A stretch of DNA of 64,000 nucleotides from Streptomyces sp. NBC_01754 (GCF_035918015.1 NZ_CP109132.1:5766001-5830000), one strand, 5' to 3'; numbered from the stretch's first letter, positions 6,841 to 14,561 are shown. The notes: generated by a model not told the origin, from the letters alone. Made by a program: numbers and translations.

Positions 6841-7694
6841 CAGGCGGCGCTCCGTTCGGTGGTGAGCTGGAGGGTGGTGCCGGTGTTCCGCAGGCGGCGG
6901 TCGGCGTCCGCGTTCGCCTGACGGCACGGGCCACAGGCCTCCTCACCACGAGACCGGTGCGCCCGATACCCGTTGCGAGTCCCGCACGCGGGCTTCCGCT
7001 GCTCGCGGGTCAGCCCGTTCTTCGCTTCACGGCACGGGGCACACGCCTTCTCCCCGCGCCGCCGGTGCAGCCGGTAGCCAGCTACCGACCCGCACTTCTC
7101 CGGGTCCGCCGGCGGGGCAGACAGCCGGGCACGCTCGTCACGAACCGTGCGGTCCGTGAGGTGGGCGATGCACCCGTCGTGGTCGCAGTCGATGAGGACC
7201 TGCCCGACCGGGGCCTGGGCGTGGGTCACGCGCCATGCGACCTGGTTCGGGGACCGGCGGACACCGTCGACCCGGACCTCGGTCGGGCCGGTCCACTCGA
7301 TGTGGCCGCCGCCGCCGTGCCGGGCGTGGGCGGTGTACGCGTCACGGTCGGTGGCGTACCGCAGGATCGCGGACGGCCGGGAGGCGGTCTCCGGCCTGCG
7401 GGCGGCCTTGGCCTTGCGGGTCCGCAGGTTGTGCCGCTCCCGGGCGGTGAGCCCGCCCCAGATGCCGTCCTGCTGCCCCTGGCCCATGGCCCACTGGAGG
7501 CAGACGTCCATGACGGGGCACCGGCAGCAGACGGCCTTCGCCTCGGCCGCTTGGGCGGTGTACGGGCCGGTGGTGCCGATGGGGAAGAACAGGTCCGGGT
7601 CCTCGTCGCGGCAGGCGGCGTGGGTGCGCCAGGTGTCGCCGTGTTCGAGAGTGTCAGGGACGGGGGTCTTGAGGGTGGTGAAGATCGCGGTCAT
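6840..7694 (-). CDS. WhiB-like protein fused to tandem GY-H-C motifs
   Basis: The N-terminal 100 residues of this 284-residue protein have the WhiB signature: an isolated Cys (ACRDEDPDLFFP), then CCRCPVMDVC, then GIWGGLTARER, so it should hold a [4Fe-4S] cluster and bind DNA or sigma factor. Ordinary WhiB proteins end near 85-130 residues. Here about 180 more follow: an HNH-like or DNA-recognition segment (DCDHDGCIAHLTDR) and two copies of a CGxxxGYRxHRxRGExxCxPC motif (about 215-270). Phage WhiB proteins (for example mycobacteriophage TM4) can dominate host WhiB regulation. The fused tail makes this one unusual. Confidence 0.75.
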   Translation of the reverse strand: MTAIFTTLKTPVPDTLEHGDTWRTHAACRDEDPDLFFPIGTTGPYTAQAAEAKAVCCRCPVMDVCLQWAMGQGQQDGIWGGLTARERHNLRTRKAKAARRPETASRPSAILRYATDRDAYTAHARHGGGGHIEWTGPTEVRVDGVRRSPNQVAWRVTHAQAPVGQVLIDCDHDGCIAHLTDRTVRDERARLSAPPADPEKCGSVAGYRLHRRRGEKACAPCREAKNGLTREQRKPACGTRNGYRAHRSRGEEACGPCRQANADADRRLRNTGTTLQLTTERSAA

Positions 7695-7879
7695 GACTGG
7701 TCCCCCTTGGTGGTGCCGCAGGTGGTGCACTGGTAGCCGGTGCCGTGCGGGGTGTGGCGGGTGGCGTTGTGGGCGCAGGTGGTGGTGTGGCAGGCCAGCC
7801 ACCGGGTGCCGGGCACCAGGTCGGCCAGGGTGAACGCGGGCACCGGGGCGGGCCGTCGGCGCGGGAGACGGAGCCTCAT
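7691..7879 (-). CDS. Small zinc-finger protein
   Basis: A 62-residue protein with a basic N-terminus (MRLRLPRRRPAPVP) and a C-terminal zinc site of the form C-x4-C ... CTTCG. Its ATG overlaps the upstream stop (ATGA) and its stop overlaps the WhiB-like gene, so it is locked into the operon. Probably a DNA- or RNA-binding accessory protein. Confidence 0.5.
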   Translation of the reverse strand: MRLRLPRRRPAPVPAFTLADLVPGTRWLACHTTTCAHNATRHTPHGTGYQCTTCGTTKGDQS

Positions 7880-8925
7880 GACGCCACCCCAGCTCCGGCC
7901 TGAGCGACGGCCGACCACTCGGCGGTCGGCTGCTCGTCGACGACTTCGGCCGGGTAGGCCCCGTCCTCGTCGGGCTCCGGATCCGGTGCCCGCAGCGCGG
8001 CAGCCTCCTCGTCCTTGCGGGCGGCGATGGCCATCAGCTGCTTCGACAGGTCGTCCCGCCCCTTGGAGTCGACGTGCCCGGCAGCAGACGCCTGCCGCCA
8101 CGTGTCGCGGACGTCATCGGAGGTGAGCGCACCCTCGGCCTGCGCCAGGTAGTCCGGGCGCGGCGCCTCGATTGCGGCGACCGCACGCACACCGGTCGGG
8201 TCCAGTGCGACGGCGGTCGGCAGCGGACCGGTCAGCGCCTGCCGAGTGGTAACCCCGCGCACCTCGACCACGACCACCGGGAAGTGCTTGGTCTTCCCAC
8301 CCGCGACCCGGGTGCGGGGCTCGATCCGCAGCCGGACCGGGACCAGCCCCTTCCCGCCCGTTCCGGACAGCACCATGTCGACGGTGCCCGCCAGTTCGTT
8401 CGCGGCGTAGAAGCTGTGCGTCTCCACCCGCCAGACACCGACGTCCGGCATGTCCGGCAGCACCACGTTGAGGCGCGAGGTGGGCGCGCACACCTTGTCC
8501 TTGGTGCGCAGATCCTGCCGCAGGAGGTGCCAGTCCGGGCCGTGCTCGGCGAGGCACAGGCAGGGGTGGCGGCTGATCTGTTCGGTCTGCCCGTCGCAGC
8601 GGCGGGCGCAGCCGCCCTTGTTCCACATCTCGTTGGCCTGCGACAGCGGGTCCCCCGGGGGGAGGATCGCGTCGAGCTGCTCGGCCTTGGTGATGACCCG
8701 GAACTGGGGAGCACCGTTGCCCTGCGGCTGCCAGCGCTCCACCTTCCCGCCCCAGGCTTCGGCGGCGGCGGCCACGTAGTGCTCGGCGTGACTGCTGAGC
8801 ACCCACGTCGTGGACTTCACGGGGCGAGCCCGCTTCTCCGGGTCGTCGCTCGCGACGCTGTACCCGGTACGGAGACGGCCCAGTTCACGGGCCTGCTTCT
8901 GCATTGTTCGGATGCGGCTACCCAT
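7876..8925 (-). CDS. Recombination directionality factor-like protein (phiC31 gp3 family)
   Basis: The 349-residue protein shows the layout I associate with the phiC31/phiBT1 gp3 family: an N-terminal GRLRTGYSV, then ARPVKSTTWVLSS, then AEAWGGKVERWQP, a central WNKGGCARRCDG, and a downstream CLC. In phiC31, gp3 switches the serine integrase to excision; homologues also occur in actinophages in a general early-recombination neighbourhood. Here it is followed upstream in the operon by a PD-(D/E)XK nuclease. The only integrase visible is a tyrosine recombinase, so the protein may not be an excision factor here. A start at the first ATG after the nuclease stop is clear. Confidence 0.65.
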   Translation of the reverse strand: MGSRIRTMQKQARELGRLRTGYSVASDDPEKRARPVKSTTWVLSSHAEHYVAAAAEAWGGKVERWQPQGNGAPQFRVITKAEQLDAILPPGDPLSQANEMWNKGGCARRCDGQTEQISRHPCLCLAEHGPDWHLLRQDLRTKDKVCAPTSRLNVVLPDMPDVGVWRVETHSFYAANELAGTVDMVLSGTGGKGLVPVRLRIEPRTRVAGGKTKHFPVVVVEVRGVTTRQALTGPLPTAVALDPTGVRAVAAIEAPRPDYLAQAEGALTSDDVRDTWRQASAAGHVDSKGRDDLSKQLMAIAARKDEEAAALRAPDPEPDEDGAYPAEVVDEQPTAEWSAVAQAGAGVAS

Positions 8926-8926
8926 G

Positions 8927-9769
8927 TCAGGCTGCCTTTCGGGTCGTGCGCCTACGCGCCGGGGAGGTCTGGCCCGGGGCGAGGAGAGCGGGATACGTGG
9001 ACGGTGCGTCGTGCAGCCAGCGGGCGCCCTGGAGCAGGCCACGGAACGCGGCGTGCGCGTCCCGGCCGGCGGGCATCTCGACGAGGGCGTGCGACTTGGC
9101 GCGGAGGTTCAGGACGCCGGTCCGCGCGATGGCCGGCATGGGGGCGTCGGTGTCGTCGGGGAGGAGAACGGTCTCCGCGTACCGCAGGGCGGCGAGCTGG
9201 AGGGTGTTCTCCGGGTAAACCGACTTGGCGCTGCGTGTGGCGGACGTCTTGTAGTCGATGAGCCACAGCTCCATGGCCCCGTTCGGGCCGGTGGGCAGCC
9301 AGATCAGGAGGTCTGCGGTTCCGGCGTAGCCCAACCGGCGGTGGAACACCGTGCACTCGGTGGCTTCCACGTGCTTGTCCAGGTCGACGCCCCACATGGT
9401 CAGCCAGTGGATGAGCTGGCCGAGGTACGGGGCCACCTCGGGGTCGTCCGCGACAGGGGAACCGAGGACGTGGGCTTCGGCTGCGGTGTGGATGCGGTCA
9501 CCGAGGTTGCTGGCCGTTTCCTTCACGTTCCGATGGACGGACTTGATCTCCCTCACCACGGTGGTGGTGTCGGTGACGAGCCGGAGCGTGATCGAGGGGA
9601 GGTTCGCGATGACGTATTCGACGGTGACCTTGACGCCCCAAGGGACGAGGGCCTTCTTGTTGACGGCGGTGTCGAGGACGTTGGTCACGGAGACGAGGGC
9701 GGGGCCCCCCGCAGGGTCGGTGTAGTACCGGCCCTGCGGGGTGTCCTGCGCGAGACGTGGGTTTGTCAT
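8927..9769 (-). CDS. PD-(D/E)XK exonuclease, RecB/Cas4-like
   Basis: This 280-residue protein carries the nuclease core GTADLLIW ... ELWLIDYKTS (about residues 145-175), that is, the D and DxK of the PD-(D/E)XK fold. A conserved Gln-containing helix follows (ENTLQLAALRYAE). Actinophages use such Cas4/RecB-like enzymes for recombination or end processing, often next to gp3-like proteins, as here. The ATG overlaps the preceding cistron by ATGA. The tail is basic (RRRTTRKAA). Whether the enzyme uses an iron-sulfur cluster is doubtful because the usual four cysteines are not seen. Confidence 0.75.
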   Translation of the reverse strand: MTNPRLAQDTPQGRYYTDPAGGPALVSVTNVLDTAVNKKALVPWGVKVTVEYVIANLPSITLRLVTDTTTVVREIKSVHRNVKETASNLGDRIHTAAEAHVLGSPVADDPEVAPYLGQLIHWLTMWGVDLDKHVEATECTVFHRRLGYAGTADLLIWLPTGPNGAMELWLIDYKTSATRSAKSVYPENTLQLAALRYAETVLLPDDTDAPMPAIARTGVLNLRAKSHALVEMPAGRDAHAAFRGLLQGARWLHDAPSTYPALLAPGQTSPARRRTTRKAA

Positions 9770-10146
9770 GCGGCCCTCCGGCCCTGCTGGCCGGCGGCGG
9801 TCAGGCGGTCGGCCAGCATGCGGAGGGTGGTGCCGAGGTCCCGGGCCCGACTGACGGTGAGCGGCACCCGGGATGACGAGCGTGCCGTGAGGTCGGCTAC
9901 CAACTCCTCGGTGAGGAGGCGCCCCTCCATCGGGGCCTGCGGCATGTCGGCCATGTCCAGGTCGGCCAGCTCGTGGAGCCGGTCCCACGGCCCGGTGTTG
10001 GCCGGGTCGAGGAGGGCGTCGATGACGTCGATGACGTCGCTGACGACGCACTGGGTGAGGGCTTCGAGGTCGAGGACGACGGCGGTCGGGGTGGTGCGGG
10101 CGTAGACGGGGATGGGCCCGGTGACGGGCTTCAGGTCAGCGGGCAT
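9766..10146 (-). CDS. Hypothetical early protein
   Basis: A 126-residue acidic protein (MPADLKPVTGPIPVYAR) that appears alpha-helical, without cysteine clusters or enzymatic motifs. It is translationally coupled to the nuclease gene by ATGA. Its place immediately upstream of the nuclease suggests a partner role in recombination, but nothing in the sequence proves this. Confidence 0.5.
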   Translation of the reverse strand: MPADLKPVTGPIPVYARTTPTAVVLDLEALTQCVVSDVIDVIDALLDPANTGPWDRLHELADLDMADMPQAPMEGRLLTEELVADLTARSSSRVPLTVSRARDLGTTLRMLADRLTAAGQQGRRAA

Positions 10147-10216
10147 CGGTGCCTCCGAGGAGCAGTTCGAGGAGCCAGAAGGAGAGGACGACGGCGGAGA
10201 GCAGCAGCCAGATCAC
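10136..10216 (-). CDS. 26-residue single-span membrane peptide
   Basis: A GTG-initiated reading frame encodes VIWLLLSAVVLSFWLLELLL followed by GGTDAR, one membrane span and a short charged tail. Its GTG overlaps the stop of the coiled-coil gene (GTGA), and its stop overlaps the start of the next gene by 11 bases, the same coupling seen along the operon. It is too short for usual gene callers. Small phage membrane peptides can be superinfection or lysis modulators; the function here is unknown. Confidence 0.4.
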   Translation of the reverse strand: MIWLLLSAVVLSFWLLELLLGGTDAR

Positions 10217-11154
10217 GAGGCGGCACCCGGGGCAGGGTCCACGTGGGTCAGGCGGATCCCGCCGCTGTAGCCCTCGACAGACACGACGGCCGCACCGTGG
10301 CCGAGCGTCCACGCCCGGGAGCGGGTGACCGTGGTCAGGGCCTCGTCGTCGCGGGTGACCGGGTACCGGGCGTTCCACTCGTCGGCCGTCATCGACGGCC
10401 GGTCGCGGATCATCAGGCGGGCTGCCTCAGCACCCGGACGCAGGTCACGCGGGGCGGCAGGTGCCTCGGCGTACGCGGCCTGTTCGTCGTTGGCGTGCTC
10501 GGCGAGTAGCCGACGAACCTCAGTCATGTCGCCGTGCTGCGCGACGACTCGAAGCACCCCGAGGAGGCCGCGATGCATGACCAGCTCGCCGGGGTATGCC
10601 TCGGCGGTGGAGGGGCGCTCATGTTCGGCGAGCTGCGCCTCCAGCTCGGCGACCCGGGCACGCAGCGTCAGGCCGTACGCCTTCCGGCCCTCAGCCTCCT
10701 TACGCCACGACACCGCCGCCTTCGCGATGTAGGTGCACCGGGCCTCCAACCGGGCGTACCCCTGCTTGAGACCCTCCAGCTTCGACCGCAACTGGCGCCG
10801 TCCCCGCTGTGCCGACGCCAGCGCCAGCCGCAGCCGGTCCGCGTCCTGCTCCTCCTCGTACCGGGCCAGACACGCCCCGGTCACGTCGTCGGACAGGTTG
10901 GACACCTCCGCCCGCAGCCGGTCCACCTCGGCCAGCAGCTCCGGGACCGCCGACCGGGCGTCCGCCACGAACTCCGTGTCAGCCTGGTTGTTGTTGCCGA
11001 GGTACCCGAAGTTGATGTCGAGGGTGCCGGACTCGTCCGTAACGAACCGCTCCAGCCGCTGCTGGTCGTCGTCCCGCATCCATGGGCCGGGCGTCGCCGC
11101 TTGCTCACGTGCCCGGATCTCCTGCTCGCGGTCCGGGGTCATCGGGGCGCTCAT
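10213..11154 (-). CDS. Long coiled-coil protein, phage Ea31/ead-type N-terminus
   Basis: The 313-residue protein begins MSAPMTPDREQEIRAREQAA, then TPGPW. This start is typical of many actinophage and prophage hypothetical proteins. Residues 65-185 are an almost continuous charged helix, probably a coiled coil (SAQRGRRQLRSKLEGLKQGY). The C-terminal 60 residues form a small beta-rich domain (GHGAAVVSVEGYSGGIRLTHV). A second ATG four codons downstream is possible. Likely structural or regulatory in the early module; no enzymatic signature. Confidence 0.6.
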   Translation of the reverse strand: MSAPMTPDREQEIRAREQAATPGPWMRDDDQQRLERFVTDESGTLDINFGYLGNNNQADTEFVADARSAVPELLAEVDRLRAEVSNLSDDVTGACLARYEEEQDADRLRLALASAQRGRRQLRSKLEGLKQGYARLEARCTYIAKAAVSWRKEAEGRKAYGLTLRARVAELEAQLAEHERPSTAEAYPGELVMHRGLLGVLRVVAQHGDMTEVRRLLAEHANDEQAAYAEAPAAPRDLRPGAEAARLMIRDRPSMTADEWNARYPVTRDDEALTTVTRSRAWTLGHGAAVVSVEGYSGGIRLTHVDPAPGAAS

Positions 11155-11489
11155 GCCGCCACCGCCGACATGCCCGCCATGTACGCCGCGACCTCGTCCG
11201 CCGTACCGTGACCGGTCAGCCGAACGTTTACGTCCCGCACCACACCCGCCACGTCCACCCACGTCGACTGGCCGTAGGTGCGCACCTCCAGGTCACTCAG
11301 CCCCAGCACCACCCGCCACTCCTCGAACTCGGCGAACCGCCCGTGGTGCACGTGGATCGCCAGCTCCCCCGGGACGATGCTGTCGATGTGGTACGTCACC
11401 GCCGGGAGGTCGGGACGGTCGGCGAGCAGCTGCGCGAGCAACAGCACCGGCGAGCTCTGCGCCCGCAAGGTCTGGGAAGATGTGTTCAC
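11151..11489 (-). CDS. Hypothetical early protein
   Basis: A 112-residue protein starting at GTG (MNTSSQTLRAQSSPVL). It appears to be an alpha/beta domain with a GELAIHVHHGRFAEF strand-turn-strand. It is the first of the tightly overlapping block that runs left, after a 91-bp gap from the excisionase-like gene. The family is not recognised. Confidence 0.5.
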   Translation of the reverse strand: MNTSSQTLRAQSSPVLLLAQLLADRPDLPAVTYHIDSIVPGELAIHVHHGRFAEFEEWRVVLGLSDLEVRTYGQSTWVDVAGVVRDVNVRLTGHGTADEVAAYMAGMSAVAA

Positions 11490-11580
11490 GGTGTCCTCGA
11501 TTCGTTGGGTTGAGGTCTTGCCGAGTCGGGGCTGTCCGGGACCTGATCCGTCCAGGGCGGCCCCGCAATACGTGAGGGGG

Positions 11581-11805
11581 TCAGGCGGCGAGCGAGCGCT
11601 GGGCGAGCGGGTCCGCCTGCTCCAGCGCGGCGAGCCAGGCGAGAACGCCGGCGCGGGGGTACAGCACGTCGCGTCCGACCTTCGTGCCGCGCGGGCCGAT
11701 GCCGCGGTGTCGCATCTGCCGCACTGCGTGCGGCGTCTTACGGATGAGGGCAGCGACTTCCTTCGTCGTCATCAGGCCGAGATCGGGCGTGGTCAGGGTG
11801 CCCAT
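11581..11805 (-). CDS. Excisionase-like MerR-type HTH protein
   Basis: This 74-residue protein has the compact winged-helix pattern of AlpA/Xis proteins: MTTKEVAALIRKTPHAVRQM, then GIGPRGTKVGRDVLYPRAGV, where the second half is the wing. Such proteins commonly act as recombination directionality factors for tyrosine integrases or as small regulators. A GGAG Shine-Dalgarno lies 6 nt before the ATG. It overlaps the end of the XRE gene by 68 bp. Given the tyrosine integrase 1.1 kb away, excision is the most likely role. Confidence 0.7.
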   Translation of the reverse strand: MGTLTTPDLGLMTTKEVAALIRKTPHAVRQMRHRGIGPRGTKVGRDVLYPRAGVLAWLAALEQADPLAQRSLAA

Positions 11806-12016
11806 CGTCGTCTCCGTTCGTTTCCGGTGTGAGGTCGTCTATCCCGCATCCCAGGTGGGTGGCGATGCGGGCCAGGGCCTCGGGCTGAGGGTCCGTTTCT
11901 CCGCGTTCTATGCGAGAGAGATGCGATGCGGAGATCCCTGCGGCGGCTGCGAAGCGGCGCAGACCCTGCCCGCTCGATTCCCGTCGCTTCCGGATTCCAG
12001 GTCCGTTGGCCTTCAT
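11738..12016 (-). CDS. XRE-family transcriptional regulator (Cro/CI type)
   Basis: The 92-residue protein starts MKANGPGIRKRRESS and has a classical HTH_XRE domain: LRRFAAAAGISASHLSRIER, then GETDPQPEALARIATHLG (residues 14-62). The tail is acidic. The internal ATG was chosen because the upstream extension is compositionally unlike the domain. It is transcribed away from a second XRE gene across a 210-bp gap with repeated CGTTGCG sites, the arrangement of a prophage switch. It leads the minus-strand early operon. Confidence 0.8.
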   Translation of the reverse strand: MKANGPGIRKRRESSGQGLRRFAAAAGISASHLSRIERGETDPQPEALARIATHLGCGIDDLTPETNGDDDGHPDHARSRPDDDEGSRCPHP

Positions 12017-12226
12017 GGCGGAGACGATACGCAACGAGCGGAAGGGATGCAAGCGGACGTGTTGGGATGCGTCGGGAGTGGGTACTCTCCGCGTGTGGCG
12101 TGTCATTTTTCGGACATGTTCACGGGGTGATCTCGCGCCCCGGGCAGGGTGGCCTTACTCTGTTGCCGATCGTTGCGCGCCGTTGCGTGCATAGGGCAGC
12201 AATAAGCGGGAGAGAGGCCACCCCCC
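12017..12226. promoter_or_regulatory. Divergent control region between two XRE genes
   Basis: This gap holds CGCAACG at 12030-12036 near the left start and two abutting 10-bp repeats beginning CGTTGCG at 12171 and 12181 near the right start. These are therefore inverted half-sites at both ends. The middle has an imperfect palindrome around 12078-12095 (GGGAGTGGGTACTCTCC). The layout suggests operators through which one or both XRE proteins control the two divergent promoters. No -10/-35 assignment is made. Confidence 0.5.
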
Positions 12227-12682
12227 ATGCACCGCGACCCACAGGACTGGGCCCGGCTCGGCCACGCACTTCGGACAGCCCGCGTGTGCCGAGGCCTCAC
12301 TCAGGCGGACCTCGGCGAACTGGCCGGCGTCTCCGGCCGTAGCGTCCAAGACGCCGAAGGTGGCGCCGTCCCGAAGAAACGGATGCCCTACACCATCGGC
12401 CGCATCGCCGCCGCCCTCGGCTGGCCCGAAGGGGCCGTCGACGCGATCCTCGACGGCAAGGCTCCACCAGGCGACGCCTGGCAGGACACCTCCGTGCAGC
12501 AGCAGGTAGACGCTGAGGTGGCGTCAGGGATCATCACCAACGCGATGGTCCGGGCTACCTCGTCGACGACATCGGATGAGATCAAGGAAGCGACCAGGCT
12601 CGCCCTGGATGAATTCCGCCGGCTCGGCCTCATCTCCGAGACAGATGGCGTACAACCTTCAACAAATCAGGCGAACACGTAG
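12227..12682 (+). CDS. XRE-family regulator, probable element repressor
   Basis: A 151-residue protein with an N-terminal HTH_XRE domain (residues 8-65: LGHALRTARVCRGLTQADLG, then ELAGVSGRSVQDAEGG, and an AALGWPEGAVDAIL segment). It has a C-terminal 80-residue helical extension, probably for dimerisation. This two-part form is common in Streptomyces elements and prophages. It lies between the divergent control region and the integrase, so it is the likeliest maintenance repressor. Its order of action against the shorter XRE protein cannot be read from sequence. Confidence 0.75.
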   Translation: MHRDPQDWARLGHALRTARVCRGLTQADLGELAGVSGRSVQDAEGGAVPKKRMPYTIGRIAAALGWPEGAVDAILDGKAPPGDAWQDTSVQQQVDAEVASGIITNAMVRATSSTTSDEIKEATRLALDEFRRLGLISETDGVQPSTNQANT

Positions 12683-12755
12683 TCACCAAGTGGTCACTCG
12701 GCATATTCTCGGCACTTCCCGGAGCCTGCCGCTCCGGAAGAGAACGGGGGCCGCC

Positions 12756-12962
12756 ATGTCCGTACAACCGATGGTGATCAGTGCCGCGCTCGGGCCGCGC
12801 GTAGCCGCATTCACCTGCCACATCAACGGGCGGGCAGCCGCCGTCATCAACACGCAAGTAGGCGCCGATCCCGCCATGCGCACCCAGGCCGCACTGGCCC
12901 TCCTGTGCGCCGGTGTCGACGCAGCGCAGACCATGGGGGCACTCGATGGGGTACGTAGCTGA
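12756..12962 (+). CDS. Small hypothetical protein preceding the integrase
   Basis: A 68-residue protein starting MSVQPMVISAALGPRV, with a GGGGG ribosome-binding tract before the ATG. It looks like a mini alpha/beta domain (VAAFTCHINGRAAAVINTQV) with a C-terminal helix. It overlaps the integrase start by 17 bp, suggesting coupled translation. A small gene in this place is frequent next to SAM-like integrases, but I know no function. Confidence 0.5.
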   Translation: MSVQPMVISAALGPRVAAFTCHINGRAAAVINTQVGADPAMRTQAALALLCAGVDAAQTMGALDGVRS

Positions 12963-14208
12963 CCGCTGGCACAAGACAAGGCACAGGCCGGACGAGCCCG
13001 AGTGTGGTGAGCACAAGGGCAAGGTCGCCACGAAGGGCCACGGCAAAGGCAAGCGGTGGCAGGCCCGGTATGACGACCCGACTGGCCGGGAAGTCACCAG
13101 CGTCTGGGCCACCAAGGTGGAGGCCGAGCAAGAGATCATCAAGCAGGAGGCGGCCAAGCAGACCGGATCATGGCTGGACCCGAAGGCGGGCAGAGTCACC
13201 GTCGAGCGCTTCGCGCGCGACACGTGGCTGCCTGCCCAGTCCATCATCGGGCGGTCGGAAGCTGAGTACGAGGGGGCCTTGCGCAGGTACCTCTTCCCCG
13301 AGTGGGGGACCCGTGAGATCCGGTCCATCAAGCCGTCAGAGGCAGGGGCCTGGCAGAAGCTCCTCACCACGAAGTATGGGCTCAGCGGGACGTACCCGAA
13401 CCGCGTCGCGAGGTACGCCAGGGGCGTCTTCCGTCTCGCCGTCATCGACCGCGTGATCCCGGTCAGTCCCTTCGCGCAGATCCTCGCGCCGTCCTTGGAG
13501 TCATCAGCGTGCCAGCCGCCCGATGTGGCCGAGGTGTACCAGCTCGTCACTGCCGCCTACAACGACCGGTATGCCACGATGATCGAGCTGGACGCCCTCA
13601 CCGGCCTGCGCTCTGGTGAGCTGCGCGGGCTGCGGCTGTCGCGCATCGACTTCCTGCGGCGCACCATGGTCGTCGACCAGCAGCTCGTATACGAGAAGGG
13701 TAAGGGCATGTACTTCGACGAGCTGAAGACCGGCGCTGGCTTGCGCACTCTGCCCCTGACCCAGGAAGCCGTCGACCTGATCGCTGCGTACGTGACAAGG
13801 AACCCGGTTCCTACTGCGGGTCCGGGCGCCGGCCTGCTCTTCACCATGCCAGCCGCCGGGCTGATCGGGGAGTCCACCATCGACTACGCGCTCAAGAGCA
13901 TCTGCAAGCGGGCCAACGTCGAGCCGCGGCATTGGCACGAGTTGCGTCACCACTACGCATCGGTGCTCATCGCGGGCGGGGAGAACCCGCGCGTGGTGCA
14001 GCAGCGTCTCGGGCACAAGGACGTCCTCACGACCATGCGTACGTACGCGCACCTCTTCGCGGAGGCCGAGGAGAAGACACGTGACGTTCTGGATGCGGCG
14101 TGGGCCGAAGTGCGTAAGGCTGTCAGCGAAACGGAATCCTCTGAGACGGGCGGAATGATTCCGGAATCCAGGCAGCGTTCCGGGGGTGTAGCCCAGCTCA
14201 GAGGGTAG
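12946..14208 (+). CDS. int: Tyrosine recombinase / site-specific integrase
   Basis: A 420-residue integrase with an N-terminal arm-binding region (GKRWQARYDDPTGREVTS), a SAM-like core-binding domain (about 70-170), and the catalytic domain. Visible catalytic residues are Arg222 (TGLRSGELRG), His331-x-x-Arg334 (HELRHH), His357 (RLGHKD) and the nucleophile Tyr367 (RTYAHLF). The ATG in GCACTCGATGGGG was chosen over an upstream GTG because 'MGYVADRW' is the usual start of this family and a G-rich ribosome site precedes it. It is the last gene at the right end of the element, which places an attachment site just downstream. Confidence 0.92.
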   Translation: MGYVADRWHKTRHRPDEPECGEHKGKVATKGHGKGKRWQARYDDPTGREVTSVWATKVEAEQEIIKQEAAKQTGSWLDPKAGRVTVERFARDTWLPAQSIIGRSEAEYEGALRRYLFPEWGTREIRSIKPSEAGAWQKLLTTKYGLSGTYPNRVARYARGVFRLAVIDRVIPVSPFAQILAPSLESSACQPPDVAEVYQLVTAAYNDRYATMIELDALTGLRSGELRGLRLSRIDFLRRTMVVDQQLVYEKGKGMYFDELKTGAGLRTLPLTQEAVDLIAAYVTRNPVPTAGPGAGLLFTMPAAGLIGESTIDYALKSICKRANVEPRHWHELRHHYASVLIAGGENPRVVQQRLGHKDVLTTMRTYAHLFAEAEEKTRDVLDAAWAEVRKAVSETESSETGGMIPESRQRSGGVAQLRG

Positions 14209-14301
14209 TCCGGAACATCACGCGTGGATGTTCCAGGCGGAGTCCGCCTGACCGTCCGCGTGGTAACGGCCCGCGCAGTACCTCGGAGCAAGGGAGTAAT
14301 C
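14209..14301. other. Right boundary of the element, with two palindromes
   Basis: Directly after the integrase are two inverted repeats: GGAACATC (14212-14219) with GATGTTCC (14227-14234), and AGGCGGA-G-TCCGCCT (14235-14249). They can form an integrase terminator or be part of an attachment site. Chromosomal gene content resumes with the CsbD-like gene. The matching left att site lies outside the window, so the core sequence cannot be defined. Confidence 0.4.
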
Positions 14302-14502
14302 ATGACGGACAAGAGCGAGAACGCCATGGACAAGCTCAAGGGCAAGGCCAAGGAGGCGGCCGGCAAGATGACCGGTGACCGCCGCAAGGAGGCCGAGGGC
14401 AAGTCCGACCAGGCCAAGGCCAAGACGGACGACGCCATGGGCGGGGCCGCCGACCGCGCCAAGGGTGTGAAGGACTCACTGACCGACGACGACGGGCGGT
14501 AG
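14302..14502 (+). CDS. CsbD-like stress protein
   Basis: A 66-residue, very hydrophilic protein with repeated DKLKGKAKEAAGKMTGD and EAEGKSDQAKAKTDD units, typical of the CsbD family (general stress proteins, often controlled by stress sigma factors). It is probably a flexible helical cytoplasmic protein of unknown mechanism. AGGGAG precedes the ATG. It is the first gene outside the integrase and may be the chromosomal neighbour of the insertion. Confidence 0.85.
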   Translation: MTDKSENAMDKLKGKAKEAAGKMTGDRRKEAEGKSDQAKAKTDDAMGGAADRAKGVKDSLTDDDGR

Positions 14503-14561
14503 TGTCCGCCGTCCCCCGGTCCCGTACGCCCTCTCGGGCAGGGGCCCGCCCCTCGGCATCT

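Noticed and set aside
8927..9769. Cas4 of a CRISPR system
   Set aside because: The nuclease fold matches, but the cysteines of the Cas4 iron-sulfur cluster and any cas genes are missing; a phage recombination nuclease fits better.
14187..14210. tRNA-like 5' part (GTAGCCCAGCTCAGAGGGTAG) at the end of the integrase gene
   Set aside because: It resembles a D-arm, but no anticodon arm, T-arm or matching acceptor follows; it is the coding 3' end of the integrase.
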